Positions 53,324 through 64,000 of a stretch of 64,000 bases of DNA are shown here, piece after piece. Source of the stretch: Euclidia mi (Eukaryota > Arthropoda > Insecta > Lepidoptera > Erebidae); the NCBI GenBank assembly GCA_944739405.2, contig OX123182.2, positions 62,251,183 through 62,315,182 on the forward strand, written 5' to 3'. Position numbers and translations under genes: made by a program. The number at the start of each line of letters is the position of its first letter. Position 1 is the first letter of the stretch. The notes below the pieces were generated by a model. It saw only the letters and a list, made by a program, of their open reading frames with translations. It was not told where the DNA came from and did not search any database.

Positions 53324-55310
53324 GATTGCGAGCCACATTACAATAGCTCGGGTGGTGACCTAGTTCACGATGAAATTATATTAGATGCACAAGTTAATGA
53401 TGACCTTACACATTATTCAGATGAGGAGATTATGCAAAATCAAAATAAACGCACCTGTGTGAATGACAGTGGTGGTTCGTGGCAATAAGTCACAAGGCAG
53501 GCTAAACGAAAAACTGTTCAGGATAATATTGGATCTCAAGAAATGCATATACAGATATCTATCTATGCAAAGGACAAGCTGCCGAAACAATTTGCATTAG
53601 CAAGATTACTAAATGAAAATGGCGTGCGCGGTATAATTAAAGTAAAATATGTTAACCCTTTCAAATTATTAGTTACCTTTGATAACGAAACCAATGCAGA
53701 TCATTTTATATCTTGCACTGCATTTGATGAGCTTGGTTGGCGTAGACAGAAAACTTGGGAGGTTGGCCTTTTTTTTTTGTTTGTTCACTACGGTGGTTAA
53801 CTCTCCTTATGAGTCGTCTCAACTCCGCCAACCTAGCCATTAAAACGGCTGGGCTTGGGACTGGCGGAGGAGGTATGTGGAGGCTCTCCCCTACAGGCGT
53901 TCGGGGCATACCCACTAAAAACCACCACGGTGTCCCTACGGGTCCCGTGTGTTGGCGGGGTCACGCGATTCGCGATTAGCATACTTTCTCGCGACCCCGC
54001 CCGGGATTGGCCCGCCGTAGGTGTTGGCGGGCCCCGTCTTGTCATGATCTCGCAATCATCCATCAAACTTCTTGCATCTCACCTCACAAAGCTACTTGGG
54101 AGGCGGCGAGGACACGCGCCGCCTCTCGCCTTTTGGCGGACAGGGAGCAGCCCCAGCGCTCACCGTCCACAGGCACTGAATTCAGGGTGGTCGGAGGTCG
54201 TCTCTTGTTCGACGTCCCCGACGCCCGGACCTACGGTTGGGGAGAGGGCGATGTATTTCCCTCTCCCGCTCCGCCGCCTCCTTGCTCAGCATGACTGCTT
54301 CGCAGAAGGAGGCGACGGCGTTCCAGGACCTCTCACTCCGGACCATAGACAGAACTACGGCCGGGAGCGAGAGGACAACCGTATTCAGAGCCGCGACCAG
54401 ATCACGGCGCTGCGATGCCCAGGCTGGGCATTCCGCCAAAGTATGCAACGCCGTGTCTTCGACAGGGTCGCGGCTGCTGCCACAATGGTGGCATCCGGGC
54501 GTTTCCTCCCGGCCTATCCTGAGAGGTTGGCCTGTCTTATGGCATCGTAAAAGATATCGACTTAGATCTTTCGGAGGAATACCTTATGAAACGTGTTCGG
54601 TCTGATAAAATTATTGTAGCTGTAAAGCGGCTTAATAGACGGGATGAACAGGGCTGGACACCGAGCGAATCCATAAGAGTAGCGTTTAAAGGTTCATCTT
54701 TACCTAGCTATATCTACCTATGGGAGCTGAGAGTTTAAGTCTCACCGTACATATTTCCAGTATCGCAATGTTCAAGATGCTGGAGATTCGGCCATACATC
54801 AAAACTGTGTTCCTCGAATAAGCCTCTATGCCCGAAGTGCGGGAACAAGGATCACTCAAATTGCGAAACGACACATTATAAATGCATCAACTGCTCAGGA
54901 AGACATATGGCACTTTCCAGCCCTGTTTTTAAAAAAGAAAGGCGTATTCGGGAAATTATGGCGGATTTCGGATGCACGTACCAAAAAGCTCTAAACATCT
55001 ACGTCGCACCAAGTCCTACTAGACAAGAGGAGACCGAACCAGAGCTGCAAAACACGAGCACATGTAATGCGCCCCTCAGTAGCAGTACGAATATCATTCG
55101 TGGACAAGATCGCGACACGTTACTGCACGCTGTAACATCCATGTGGAAAGAGTTGAGCTAAGCCAATGTTTCCCAAAATACTATACCTCCAAAAACACAC
55201 AAGAAGAAGAAGAAGAAAAACATTCCAATTCGCCTGTCAAACAACGTCCCAGCTGATATGTCCGTTACAAACTCAGAAGAATCAACCGATAATCTCCAAA
55301 CATAATCATT
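53321..55310 (+). pseudogene. Jockey-clade ORF1 (gag-like), interrupted
   Basis: Starts at ATG 53321 (MDCEPHYNSSGGDLVHDEII). It has a stop at 53486, then a nucleic-acid-binding region (NENGVRGIIKVKYVNPFKLL). It is split at 53768 by an R1 fragment and resumes at 54533. CCHC knuckles follow a second stop: CSRCWRFGHTSKLC, CPKCGNKDHSNC and CINCSGRH. The C-terminal phrase FGCTYQKALNIY is typical of Jockey ORF1. Further ORF1-like sequence (KPSIKDLWQNLKYIINSA) extends in another frame to about 55460. ORF1 proteins bind element RNA; this one is dead. Confidence 0.83.
53769..54522 (-). mobile_element. R1-clade fragment inserted in Jockey ORF1
   Basis: 754 bp bounded by a 10-bp duplication GAGGTTGGCC (53759-53768 and 54523-54532), with poly(T) at the left, so minus orientation. 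The minus strand encodes HTLAECPAWASQRRDLVAAL, the same C-terminal region as the R1 relic at 49.6 kb, then a 3' UTR. Confidence 0.9.
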
Positions 55311-55464
55311 AGAATTTTGCAATTCATCATTAGATTTTTGTCGACACCTCCTCTTCTGCTCCTGTCAGCAATAATGATCAAAGCAAGCCTTCAATTAAGG
55401 ACTTATGGCAGAATCTAAAATATATAATAAATAGCGCTAAACAAGAATTGATTATAAAATTTAA

Positions 55465-56087
55465 AGATTGGTTAAAGATAATCACAGATTATCTGGGTTT
55501 AAAGGAAGCTTTCGCTGTGCGGCGTCCAAGATATGGAATAACATTCCACCGCCTATACGATCACTCAAAACAATTGGCACGTTTAAAAATAAATTAAGGC
55601 GGTATCTTATCGACGCACAGCGGGAGCTTGACATGATAAATGTTAATAGTTCTTTTATATAGGGAGGGACGGCTCACAGAGAAGAGCCGAGTGCAATGCG
55701 TGCATGTTCTATTTGTGTTTACTATACGTGTCTGTATGTGTGTACCCGTGTTGTCCCCTTCTGTTGTACTTTAATTCACAAATATTATATTATTTATTAT
55801 AACTTTTATTGTTTGCTGGTTTTAGTTTAGACGTCACTAGGGCCTAGTTGAAAACCAGCGTCTGACACCCGTCAGGCATATGCTGAACTGGTGCTGCTGA
55901 ACTGTTTTTCTTGTTTAGCATGAGACACGTATCTAACTATAGACGTATGTGTTTTTTTTTCTGTATTGCTATTTTTTGTGTATTTTGCTGTTCGTTTTGC
56001 TTTTATTGTGAACCATATTTTGTGTACATGTGTCTCATTTAAATGGGAAAATAAACATTATTTTTCTTTCTTTCTTTCTATCTTTCT
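55465..56087 (+). pseudogene. CR1/L2-like ORF2 C-terminus and 3' UTR
   Basis: About 60 codons read FRCAASKIWNNIPPPIRSLK, then FKNKLRRYLI, the usual C-terminal end of CR1/L2/Rex-type ORF2, with a stop at 55662. The 3' UTR ends after AATAAACATT in a (TTTC)n tail near 56060-56087. A 5'-truncated insertion into the Jockey relic. Confidence 0.65.
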
Positions 56088-56089
56088 AA

Positions 56090-58003
56090 TATTAAAATAA
56101 ATGATTCAGTTTTGCAAACAGCTGATACTGTTATATATTTAGGATTTTGGCTCGACTCTTCACTAAGATGGGCAAAACATATAAATGAACTTTATGAAAA
56201 AGCTTCAAAATTTTTAGGTATTCTTAAATTTTTGGCAGGATCAAATTGGGGTGTTCATCCCAAACATTAGAGAAAAATGTATTTTACTCTATTAAGAAGC
56301 CGTTTGGACTATGCTTGCTTCTTATATAGTGATAGTAGTCAATCGCATTTATATAAATTAGATAAAGTACAAAATCAGGCGATGCGCATAATTGGCGGCT
56401 TCATTAAATCAACTCCTATTCACGTGATGGGCAGTGAACTGAGCATTCCACCATTACATGTACGTAGGTGCTATCTGGCGGGTAAATTCTTACTTAAAAG
56501 CAAATCGTTATCGATTAATATTATAATTAATAACTTATTAGACAATTTACATACATACATACATATCGTCACGCCTTTTATCCCCGAAGGGGTAGGCAGA
56601 GGTGTATTTCTACACCCACTTTTCGCCAGATATATTTTAGTCCCACGTAATAAGGGGCGAGCCTATTGCCGTACCGGGCACATTTCCAGACTCCGTGCTG
56701 CTACTGAGAATTTCGTGACAGAAAAACCCAATAACACTGCCCGACCCAGGAATCGAACCCGGGACCTCCCGATCCCACGCGCACATTTATGCCGCGAGAC
56801 CAACGAGGCAGTCGTATAGGGTTTGATGTCGAGTTTTCCATCTCTATGCAAAGATGGTATTTGCATCATGTTATCCCTTAGTCGCCTCTAACTACACCCA
56901 CGGAAAGATAGGGGGTGGTGACACTTGTATTCTATGCCGTCAACCACACGGCCACATTAGACAATTTATTTTATTTAATTCGTTCATGGAGTAGAAAAAA
57001 CAAACCTATTTTAATCCTAGTGCACGAACATTTAAAAGATGTGCAGATTCACTGTAGTCAAAATTTAGAAATGTTTACTAACTGTATATGGATGAGTTAC
57101 ATTGATATTTCGAAAAACATTAAAAGTGACATTGACACTATAAGCAAACCCAAGCAACAGCATGAACCTAATGTTATAAATCTTTGTTCTACATATTTAG
57201 ATTAATTCTTATCTTAATTCTTATCAGATATTTACAGACGGGTCCAAAGAAAAGGGTGAGATTGGAGCAGCTTTTTTTGATCCCCAACAGGAGACGTCTG
57301 TGATTTTAAAATTTCATCTAATGTATCAATCATGTATGCGGAACTTATAGCTATCAGTGAGGCTTTGTCGTATGTTCGATCAATTAGTTATGAAATATTC
57401 GTTATTTTGTCCGACTCCAAAAGTGCTCTCCAACATATAGCTCGGTGTACCTCGACTTTTCGAGGCAATCCGCTAGCTTATACAATAATTAAATAAATTT
57501 TAGAGCTAGAAGAAAACTGCAAGTCGATAAGACTTCAGTGGATTCTTTCCCACATTGGCATAGCCGGTAACGAAAGGGCGGATTCACTTGCCAAACAAGC
57601 CTGCTCCCAGGGTATCTCTTTTACAATCTCATCCTATTTTTCGGACTGCTTATATATAGTTAAGAAATGTTGCTACAAAACATGGCGCGAATAATTTGAC
57701 CAAAGGTCAGTAGAACGCGGTATCTGGTACAAAACCATTCAGCCAGAACCACTAGCCATTCCTCGGATTAATAACTGCACATTGAGCAGACCAAACTGTG
57801 TAACAGCTATGAGATTGCGGTCCGGTCACATTCCGTCAAAGAAGTTCAAGTTCCATATGGGAATAGCACCATCTCCGAATTGTGACTCATGTGCATTGGT
57901 AGAAGACGTACAACATGTTTTGACGGAATGTGTCCGTAACGAGCATCTTCGATTCCAGCTATTAGGCCTAACACATTATGAGGTAGGGTTATGTAGGTAA
58001 CAG
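56090..58003 (+). pseudogene. Jockey-like ORF2: thumb, RNase H and C-terminal knuckle
   Basis: Begins after the polymerase palm with TADTVIYLGFWLDSSLRWAK, then RSRLDYACFLYSDSSQSHLY, and KVQNQAMRIIGGFIKSTPIH. A SINE splits it at 56550-56955. It continues to an RNase H domain with FTDGSKEKGEIGAAFF, the conserved SDSKSAL, and HIGIAGNERADSLAKQA. The C-terminal knuckle is CDSCALVEDVQHVLTEC. The 3' end with AATAAA and an A-rich tail is near 58140. Frameshifts and stops make it inactive. RNase H in ORF2 fits I/Jockey/LOA-type elements. Confidence 0.83.
56550..56955 (-). mobile_element. tRNA-derived SINE, full length
   Basis: 406 bp flanked by a 13-bp duplication ATTAGACAATTTA (56537-56549 and 56956-56968). 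On the minus strand it starts GTGGCCGTGTGGTTGACGGC (A-box-like), has a canonical B box in CGGGTTCGATTCCTGGG, and ends in (TATG)n. Confidence 0.9.
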
Positions 58004-58150
58004 CATTCTGGCTAATCCAATTTCAAACAAAGCTAGTGCACTATATAAATTATATTATAAGCCTATACATAATTTATAATATTAAAATGTAGCTATGATG
58101 GAGCGACATAGTCATAATTTGACTAAGCTCCATAAATAAAGAGAAAAAAA

Positions 58151-59689
58151 AAACAAAAAAAACAGTACAGTCAGAACAAATCTTTGTGTGATACGCATGG
58201 CGATTTGTTCCACATATTTCATTTATAATATTATAGGTAGGTACGTACATACTTATCAAATAAACCATTTGAATTAAAAATAATGTTTATGCTTCTACCT
58301 AGTTTCGGATCAGATAACCGTCTGCGAGATACGTATAATAGTTGTATAAACTAAAAACTTATCAGTACAATACAATGTCTCGACGAGTGCCACGATTTGA
58401 AACCCGCATAATAATTTCAAATAACGTTGCAGATGACCGTTGAATTAGGTATTTTAACTATTATGTTGTTGAGGAATTCCAACAGGTGTAATAGTCGTAG
58501 TCGAGGTAAGAAAAATATTCAGATATAGAAATTTCTCATTTTATTGTAGGTACAGGTGTACAAGTTGCGTGAAAATCGTACCTCTTTGTTATTTTTTATA
58601 TCATTCACATAGTAATACTAATACGCATAGAATGAGGTGGTTGACAATGAGTTCTAAATTGCAAGACTTTACTTTCTCCTGGATCTTTAAAATCCAGAAA
58701 AAACTATTTCATCGTTTCGCATAATTGCTACTCCGTATTGAAGATACATTTTTATAGTTACTCGAATCAGCCTTGTCTTGGGAACTTACCATAAACTCAA
58801 CATACCGTTCGTAAATTGGAGGTCCGTTTTAGGTAATTACTTGAATTCATAGTATCTTATATGAATACTGTTAATACTTTATTCCCTTCCCTGCATGTTT
58901 ATAAAACAAATATGACTAGGTTCATACCTGTGGTACCCACTGACGTCCGGTTTGGTAATGTATGTAAGATATACCTACCTAGCTGTGGACAAACCTGCAG
59001 GTACACTTTAAATGTAATAACTAATTAGCGACTAGTCTAACACGCTTTCAACATACCTAATAGCATTCGAAACTGAACATGGTGAACTTCATCGTCATTC
59101 TATATTCTCCGCAAAACTGCACAATGTAATTTCTTATTACATTTTTATGACACTCCACAGATTCATCGTTTTGCGAAATTAGTCGAACTGTCGCCATGTG
59201 ACTATGGGGATGGGTATCTAAATACAGTGATCGCACAAAATGATGTGAAAAACTGCAGTTAAACTATACCACTCGTAAATCACTACGCCACATTGGTGAT
59301 CTATACCTACATTATAGCCAATGGCGGTCTCTATTTCCACAACTCATCTGCGTATCCTTGTGTCGGCAGAACTTTGTTAATGGTTGGCCGAGTGTCTAGA
59401 AATTTCTACAAGAGGCTGCATTTGTGCTGCTTTGTGTTCGCTAACGTCATTTGCGGATCCAATAATCAAAGTATGAAGTTAATCCCTTGAAGTAATAAAA
59501 GGGTTTCATACAAATTCCGAATCCGCTTTTTATACACTTAGGGGAAGAATTTCTAAAAAAAGACTTTCTTAGTGTTCACTAACTTCATTTGAGGAACCAT
59601 CATACAAAGTTTGAAGTAAATCCATTGAAGGACTAAAAAGTTTCATACAAACTCTGACAACCTGTATAACCCCCTTAGGCGAGGAATTT
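58151..59689. other. No gene seen
   Basis: AT-rich, single copy within the window. The ORF 59293-59490 has no recognisable similarity. Confidence 0.45.
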
Positions 59690-59835
59690 TCAAAAATCCT
59701 CTATTAGTGCGCCCTTACACACCTCAAGGAACATGCATGCCAAATTTCACCAACTTGCACTGCGTAGCTTCGGCTGTAGCGTTCTTGTGAGTCAGTCAGT
59801 AACGCAAGGATTTTATATAATTTTATATATACAGA
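59690..59835. repeat. Lepidopteran SINE/RTE tail
   Basis: Contains ctcaaggaacatgcatgcc, caaatttcaccaacttgc and gagtcagtcagtaacgcaag; a relative of 10572-10757. Confidence 0.55.
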
Positions 59836-60645
59836 TTACTGTAAATTTATAAATGCTATAAAAATCTATAAAACAGAATATACAGAAGGTTTGTGTGTAG
59901 AATTCGGGCTAAGAATGGGTATTTTTTATATTAGAGATCAGTGGAAGCGATTAATTCATCCAGTCTTAGCCCAAGACAAAGGATCTAAACACATGGACCA
60001 AGTTTCTTGGCGCTAAGAATTAAACAAATGTCTTACCAAATATCTCCTGGTGATGTTCTTGAGTGGAGTCCTGGAGGCAAGTTAGACACACACGAGACTA
60101 AAATTGGCCAATATTAGCAAGTGAATTATCTTTACTTTACCAGACTCCAACGCAGCGTCTTCAATGCACGATGCAAGTTCACAGGATTCACAATTTCTTT
60201 TTGCAAATGTCAATGAATAGTTCACAATGTCTTTTATCACAATTTACCGTTGCCAGCACTAGATCAGGCGGCATTCAAGACGGTGTACTCTATTTAGTTC
60301 AATTAATCAATTCACACGAAATGCAAAAAGATGTGCTCACAATAACTTTTCACAAATGTTCAATATGTCACAAACCGTGCCGGAAGTCAAAAAAGCGGCA
60401 ATCTATAAGATTTCACAAACTATTCGCGTAGCTACAAGGATGTGCTTTTCAAATGGCGATCAATTATTTTACGTACGAGACGACAACGTGGTAATTTTTC
60501 AAGGCGCCAACGGAAGTGACAGTTCAGTGTGACCATTGTCAGAAATTTTCAATAGACTAAACAAAATGTTACCTAATCGATATAATCGATTTGACTTATA
60601 ATAAAAACTAATTCTATTTAGTTTCCTTCTAATTCTATTTTAATT
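59836..60645. other. Unassigned, one small ORF
   Basis: An 86-codon ORF (60171-60431) includes KCSICHKPCRKSKKR, a cysteine pair in basic context, but matches nothing I know. Otherwise empty. Confidence 0.35.
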
Positions 60646-61898
60646 TAGTAGTCAATCGCATTTATATAAATTAGATAAAGTACAAAATCAGGCGATGCGC
60701 ATAATTGGCGGCTTCATTAAATCAACTCCTATTCACGTGATGGGCAGTGAACTGAGCATTCCACCATTACATGTACGTAGGTGCTATCTGGCGGGTAAAT
60801 TCTTACTTAAAAGCAAATCGTTATCGATTAATATTATAATTAATAACTTATTAGACAATTTACATACATACATACATATCGTCACGCCTTTTATCCCCGA
60901 AGGGGTAGGCAGAGGTGTATTTCTACACCCACTTTTCGCCAGATATATTTTAGTCCCACGTAATAAGGGGCGAGCCTATTGCCGTACCGGGCACATTTCC
61001 AGACTCCGTGCTGCTACTGAGAATTTCGTGACAGAAAAACCCAATAACACTGCCCGACCCAGGAATCGAACCCGGGACCTCCCGATCCCACGCGCACATT
61101 TATGCCGCGAGACCAACGAGGCAGTCGTATAGGGTTTGATGTCGAGTTTTCCATCTCTATGCAAAGATGGTATTTGCATCATGTTATCCCTTAGTCGCCT
61201 CTAACTACACCCACGGAAAGATAGGGGGTGGTGACACTTGTATTCTATGCCGTCAACCACACGGCCACATTAGACAATTTATTTTATTTAATTCGTTCAT
61301 GGAGTAGAAAAAACAAACCTATTTTAATCCTAGTGCACGAACATTTAAAAGATGTGCAGATTCACTGTAGTCAAAATTTAGAAATGTTTACTAACTGTAT
61401 ATGGATGAGTTACATTGATATTTCGAAAAACATTAAAAGTGACATTGACACTATAAGCAAACCCAAGCAACAGCATGAACCTAATGTTATAAATCTTTGT
61501 TCTACATATTTAGATTAATTCTTATCTTAATTCTTATCAGATATTTACAGACGGGTCCAAAGAAAAGGGTGAGATTGGAGCAGCTTTTTTTGATCCCCAA
61601 CAGGAGACGTCTGTGATTTTAAAATTTCATCTAATGTATCAATCATGTATGCGGAACTTATAGCTATCAGTGAGGCTTTGTCGTATGTTCGATCAATTAG
61701 TTATGAAATATTCGTTATTTTGTCCGACTCCAAAAGTGCTCTCCAACATATAGCTCGGTGTACCTCGACTTTTCGAGGCAATCCGCTAGCTTATACAATA
61801 ATTAAATAAATTTTAGAGCTAGAAGAAAACTGCAAGTCGATAAGACTTCAGTGGATTCTTTCCCACATTGGCATAGCCGGTAACGAAAGGGCGGATTC
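60646..61898 (+). repeat. Direct duplicate of 56333-57585
   Basis: 1253 bp at a constant offset of 4313. I found no differences, including the SINE (here 60863-61268) and its target duplication. It carries the Jockey-like thumb and the start of RNase H. Confidence 0.94.
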
Positions 61899-62802
61899 TT
61901 TATTTATGGAGCTTAGTCAAATTATGACTATGTCGCTCCATCATAGCTACATTTTAATATTATAAATTATGTATAGGCTTATAATATAATTTATATAGTG
62001 CACTAGCTTTGTTTGAAATTGGATTAGCCAGAATGCTGTTACCTACATAACCCTACCTCATAATGTGTTAGGCCTAATAGCTGGAATCGAAGATGCTCGT
62101 TACGGACACATTCCGTCAAAACATGTTGTACGTCTTCTACCAATGCACATGAGTCACAATTCGGAGATGGTGCTATTCCCATATGGAACTTGAACTTCTT
62201 TGACGGAATGTGACCGGACCGCAATCTCATAGCTGTTACACAGTTTGGTCTGCTCAATGTGCAGTTATTAATCCGAGGAATGGCTAGTGGTTCTGGCTGA
62301 ATGGTTTTGTACCAGATACCGCGTTCTACTGACCTTTGGTCAAATTATTCGCGCCATGTTTTGTAGCAACATTTCTTAACTATATATAAGCAGTCCGAAA
62401 AATAGGATGAGATTGTAAAAGAGATACCCTGGGAGCAGGCTTGTTTGGCAAGTGAATCCGCCCTTTCGTTACCGGCTATGCCAATGTGGGAAAGAATCCA
62501 CTGAAGTCTTATCGACTTGCAGTTTTCTTCTAGCTCTAAAATTTATTTAATTATTGTATAAGCTAGCGGATTGCCTCGAAAAGTCGAGGTACACCGAGCT
62601 ATATGTTGGAGAGCACTTTTGGAGTCGGACAAAATAACGAATATTTCATAACTAATTGATCGAACATACGACAAAGCCTCACTGATAGCTATAAGTTCCG
62701 CATACATGATTGATACATTAGATGAAATTTTAAAATCACAGACGTCTCCTGTTGGGGATCAAAAAAAGCTGCTCCAATCTCACCCTTTTCTTTGGACCCG
62801 TC
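61899..62802 (-). repeat. Inverted duplicate of 57237-58140
   Basis: 904 bp; positions here and in the source always sum to 120039. It starts at the 3' end of the Jockey-like element and runs backwards. Overlap with the direct copy makes a 349-bp inverted repeat, 61550-61898 against 62454-62802. The minus-strand ORF 62039-62257 is identical to the plus-strand ORF at 57782-58000. Confidence 0.94.
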
Positions 62803-63478
62803 GGTCGACTTGTCGGTCCACTTAACGCGTTGCTGGAGTATGTGCAAATATTCCAAATTCCAGCGTTTCCAAAAGCTCTGAGTAATCTGGCGTACCAATT
62901 CAAAGCGCGAGAGACGACCAGGTCTCGTATCAATGTAGGGGTACTCAGGCAAGGACTTGTCGCCTTGCCTGAGTACCCCTACATTGACGACGACGGCGAC
63001 CAATCAAAAAATGGCCCGGCGTAAGGGCCTCCAAATCATTCGGATCTGAGGAGATCGGGCACAATGGCCGAGAGTTCAAAACGGCCTCAATCTTACAAAA
63101 CACAGTTGCAAGTTCCTCAAATGTAAGGACAGACTCACCGATTGTCCTGCGCAAGTGTGTTTTGGCCGATTTTACAGCGGCTTCAAAAATACCACCCTAG
63201 TGTGGACAATTTGGTGGGGAAAACATCCAATTTATCCCACGTCGGGCAAGCCTATCACCTATATCAGCCTTGTTGGTTTCAAGGAAATTAACAACATCAT
63301 TCAAATAATTATAGGTGCCCTTGAAGTTAGTGCCGCAATCAGAACGGGTCAAGGAAGGCAGCCCTCTGCGGGATACAAATCTGTCAAATGTGGCTACAAA
63401 CGCCTCGGTCGTAAGCGAGGAGACCAGTTCCAAATGAACGGCCTTTGTGGAAAGACAAACAAAAACGCACAAGTATGA
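62803..63478 (-). pseudogene. BEL/Pao integrase fragment
   Basis: Minus-strand order: CVFVCLSTKAVHLELVSSLT, then RFVSRRGLPSLTRSDCGTNF (second catalytic Asp region), TIGESVLTFEELATVFCKIE with AVLNSRPLCPISSDPNDLEA and LTPGHFLIG, and finally LSRFELVRQITQSFWKRWNL with LHILQQRVKW. These are the integrase core and C-terminus of BEL/Pao elements. Frameshifts and a snap-back repeat (62930-62987) break it. The 3' side is fused to the inverted Jockey copy. Confidence 0.86.
62930..62987. repeat. 25-bp perfect snap-back inverted repeat
   Basis: Arms 62930-62954 and 62963-62987 are exact inverse copies with an 8-nt loop, inside the BEL integrase. One arm encodes the expected PEYPYID linker. The other arm is its inverted copy and breaks the frame. 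Confidence 0.92.
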
Positions 63479-63660
63479 CTGACAGACAAGCTACAGCCTA
63501 AACTAGTAGACGCAGGAGGTTGAAATTTGGCATGTATGTTCCTTGGGGACCTTAGGGGTGCACTAAGAAGGGATTTCCTGAAATTCTCACGGAATCGGGC
63601 AAATCAGGCAAAACGAGTCAAATGCGCAGGCGTAGATGCGGGCGTCCACTAGTATGTTAT
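63466..63660 (-). repeat. Lepidopteran SINE/RTE tail
   Basis: Contains gactgacagacaagctac, ttggcatgtatgttccttgg and gtagatgcgggcgtccacta; a relative of 1040-1260 in the same orientation. Confidence 0.6.
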
Positions 63661-64000
63661 ATAAATGAAAAGCTCTGAGACAAATTTGAAGATGACTCGA
63701 ATGTTTCGTTAAAGAGGCATTCAAGTGATACCACTATAACTCATGAAGAAATTTATCAGTATAAGTCTTCTTATTTTATCGCATCTATTACTAAGCAGTC
63801 ATGATTATGTTGCATCGGTGTCGTGTTTACATCATGCCGAAATAATAGGATCCTATCATAAACTGATTTTTCAAGTCATGTTGGCTGTTCCCTAATATAT
63901 TCGTCATCAACAACATTCGCGATTATACGACCTAAAGATAAGCATGTGGCAACAGTAGGCGTGCTTATATACTAGTAATAAAACTAAAATAGGTGAATAG
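63661..64000. other. No gene seen
   Basis: AT-rich to the window end. Confidence 0.4.

Noticed and set aside
60646..62802. Twin-priming inversion of a retrotransposon
   Set aside because: Twin priming puts the inverted 5' part upstream of a sense 3' part that ends in poly(A). Here the element 3' end is at the internal turn and a SINE is copied along, so fold-back DNA rearrangement fits better.

Overview
The window looks like about 64 kb of moth or butterfly (Lepidoptera) nuclear DNA. It is AT-rich with GC-rich islands, and genes are split by GT-AG introns. It is packed with insect transposable elements: a Dong/R4-like element in TAA repeats, R1-clade, Jockey, CR1, RTE, Penelope, BEL/Pao, Ty3/Gypsy, piggyBac-like, mariner and Helitron sequences, and tRNA-derived SINEs with lepidopteran-type tails. 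I see no prokaryotic operon, CRISPR array, rRNA gene or true tRNA gene.

Host genes (1-9.5 kb). The only convincing host genes are two tandem alpha-1,3-fucosyltransferase genes (GT10 family) on the minus strand. The first (6297 to 1421) resolves into five exons with GT-AG borders and compatible phases, giving 450 codons including a membrane-anchor exon. The second (9412 to 7179) shows the three matching 3' exons, all open; its first two exons were not found. Intron 1 of the first gene holds a fold-back DNA transposon, SINEs and a reverse transcriptase scrap.

Middle (9.7-29 kb). A solo Gypsy LTR (11.0-12.0 kb) is followed by relics of one non-LTR family that encodes an N-terminal C2H2 finger, a reverse transcriptase and a restriction-like endonuclease. 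One full-length copy (21213-24787) lies inside a second full-length copy (20779-27250) between 9-bp target duplications. RTE, CR1-like and mariner scraps lie between 16.8 and 19.5 kb.

Duplication (29.2-48.9 kb). A 3.89-kb segment carrying a piggyBac-like element and the front of a Dong-like element occurs twice (29223-39063 and 42562-47248). After duplication, copy 1 received a 5.95-kb Gypsy element with nearly identical LTRs but no integrase core. Copy 2 received an RTE tail and an R1-like tail. Copy 1 keeps a full Dong-like ORF of 1197 codons. In copy 2 the ORF breaks off and is joined in frame to a Helitron helicase, making a 432-codon chimeric ORF.

Right part (49-64 kb). Here lie R1, Penelope, Jockey ORF1 (split by another R1 fragment), CR1-like and Jockey ORF2/RNase H relics. 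A 1.25-kb piece of the last is repeated 4.3 kb downstream and followed by its own inverted 3' part, which abuts a BEL/Pao integrase fragment. Perfect or near-perfect snap-back inverted repeats recur inside unrelated elements. This suggests local template switching or an assembly artefact and is the most unusual window-wide signal. No self-contained new enzymatic system was found.
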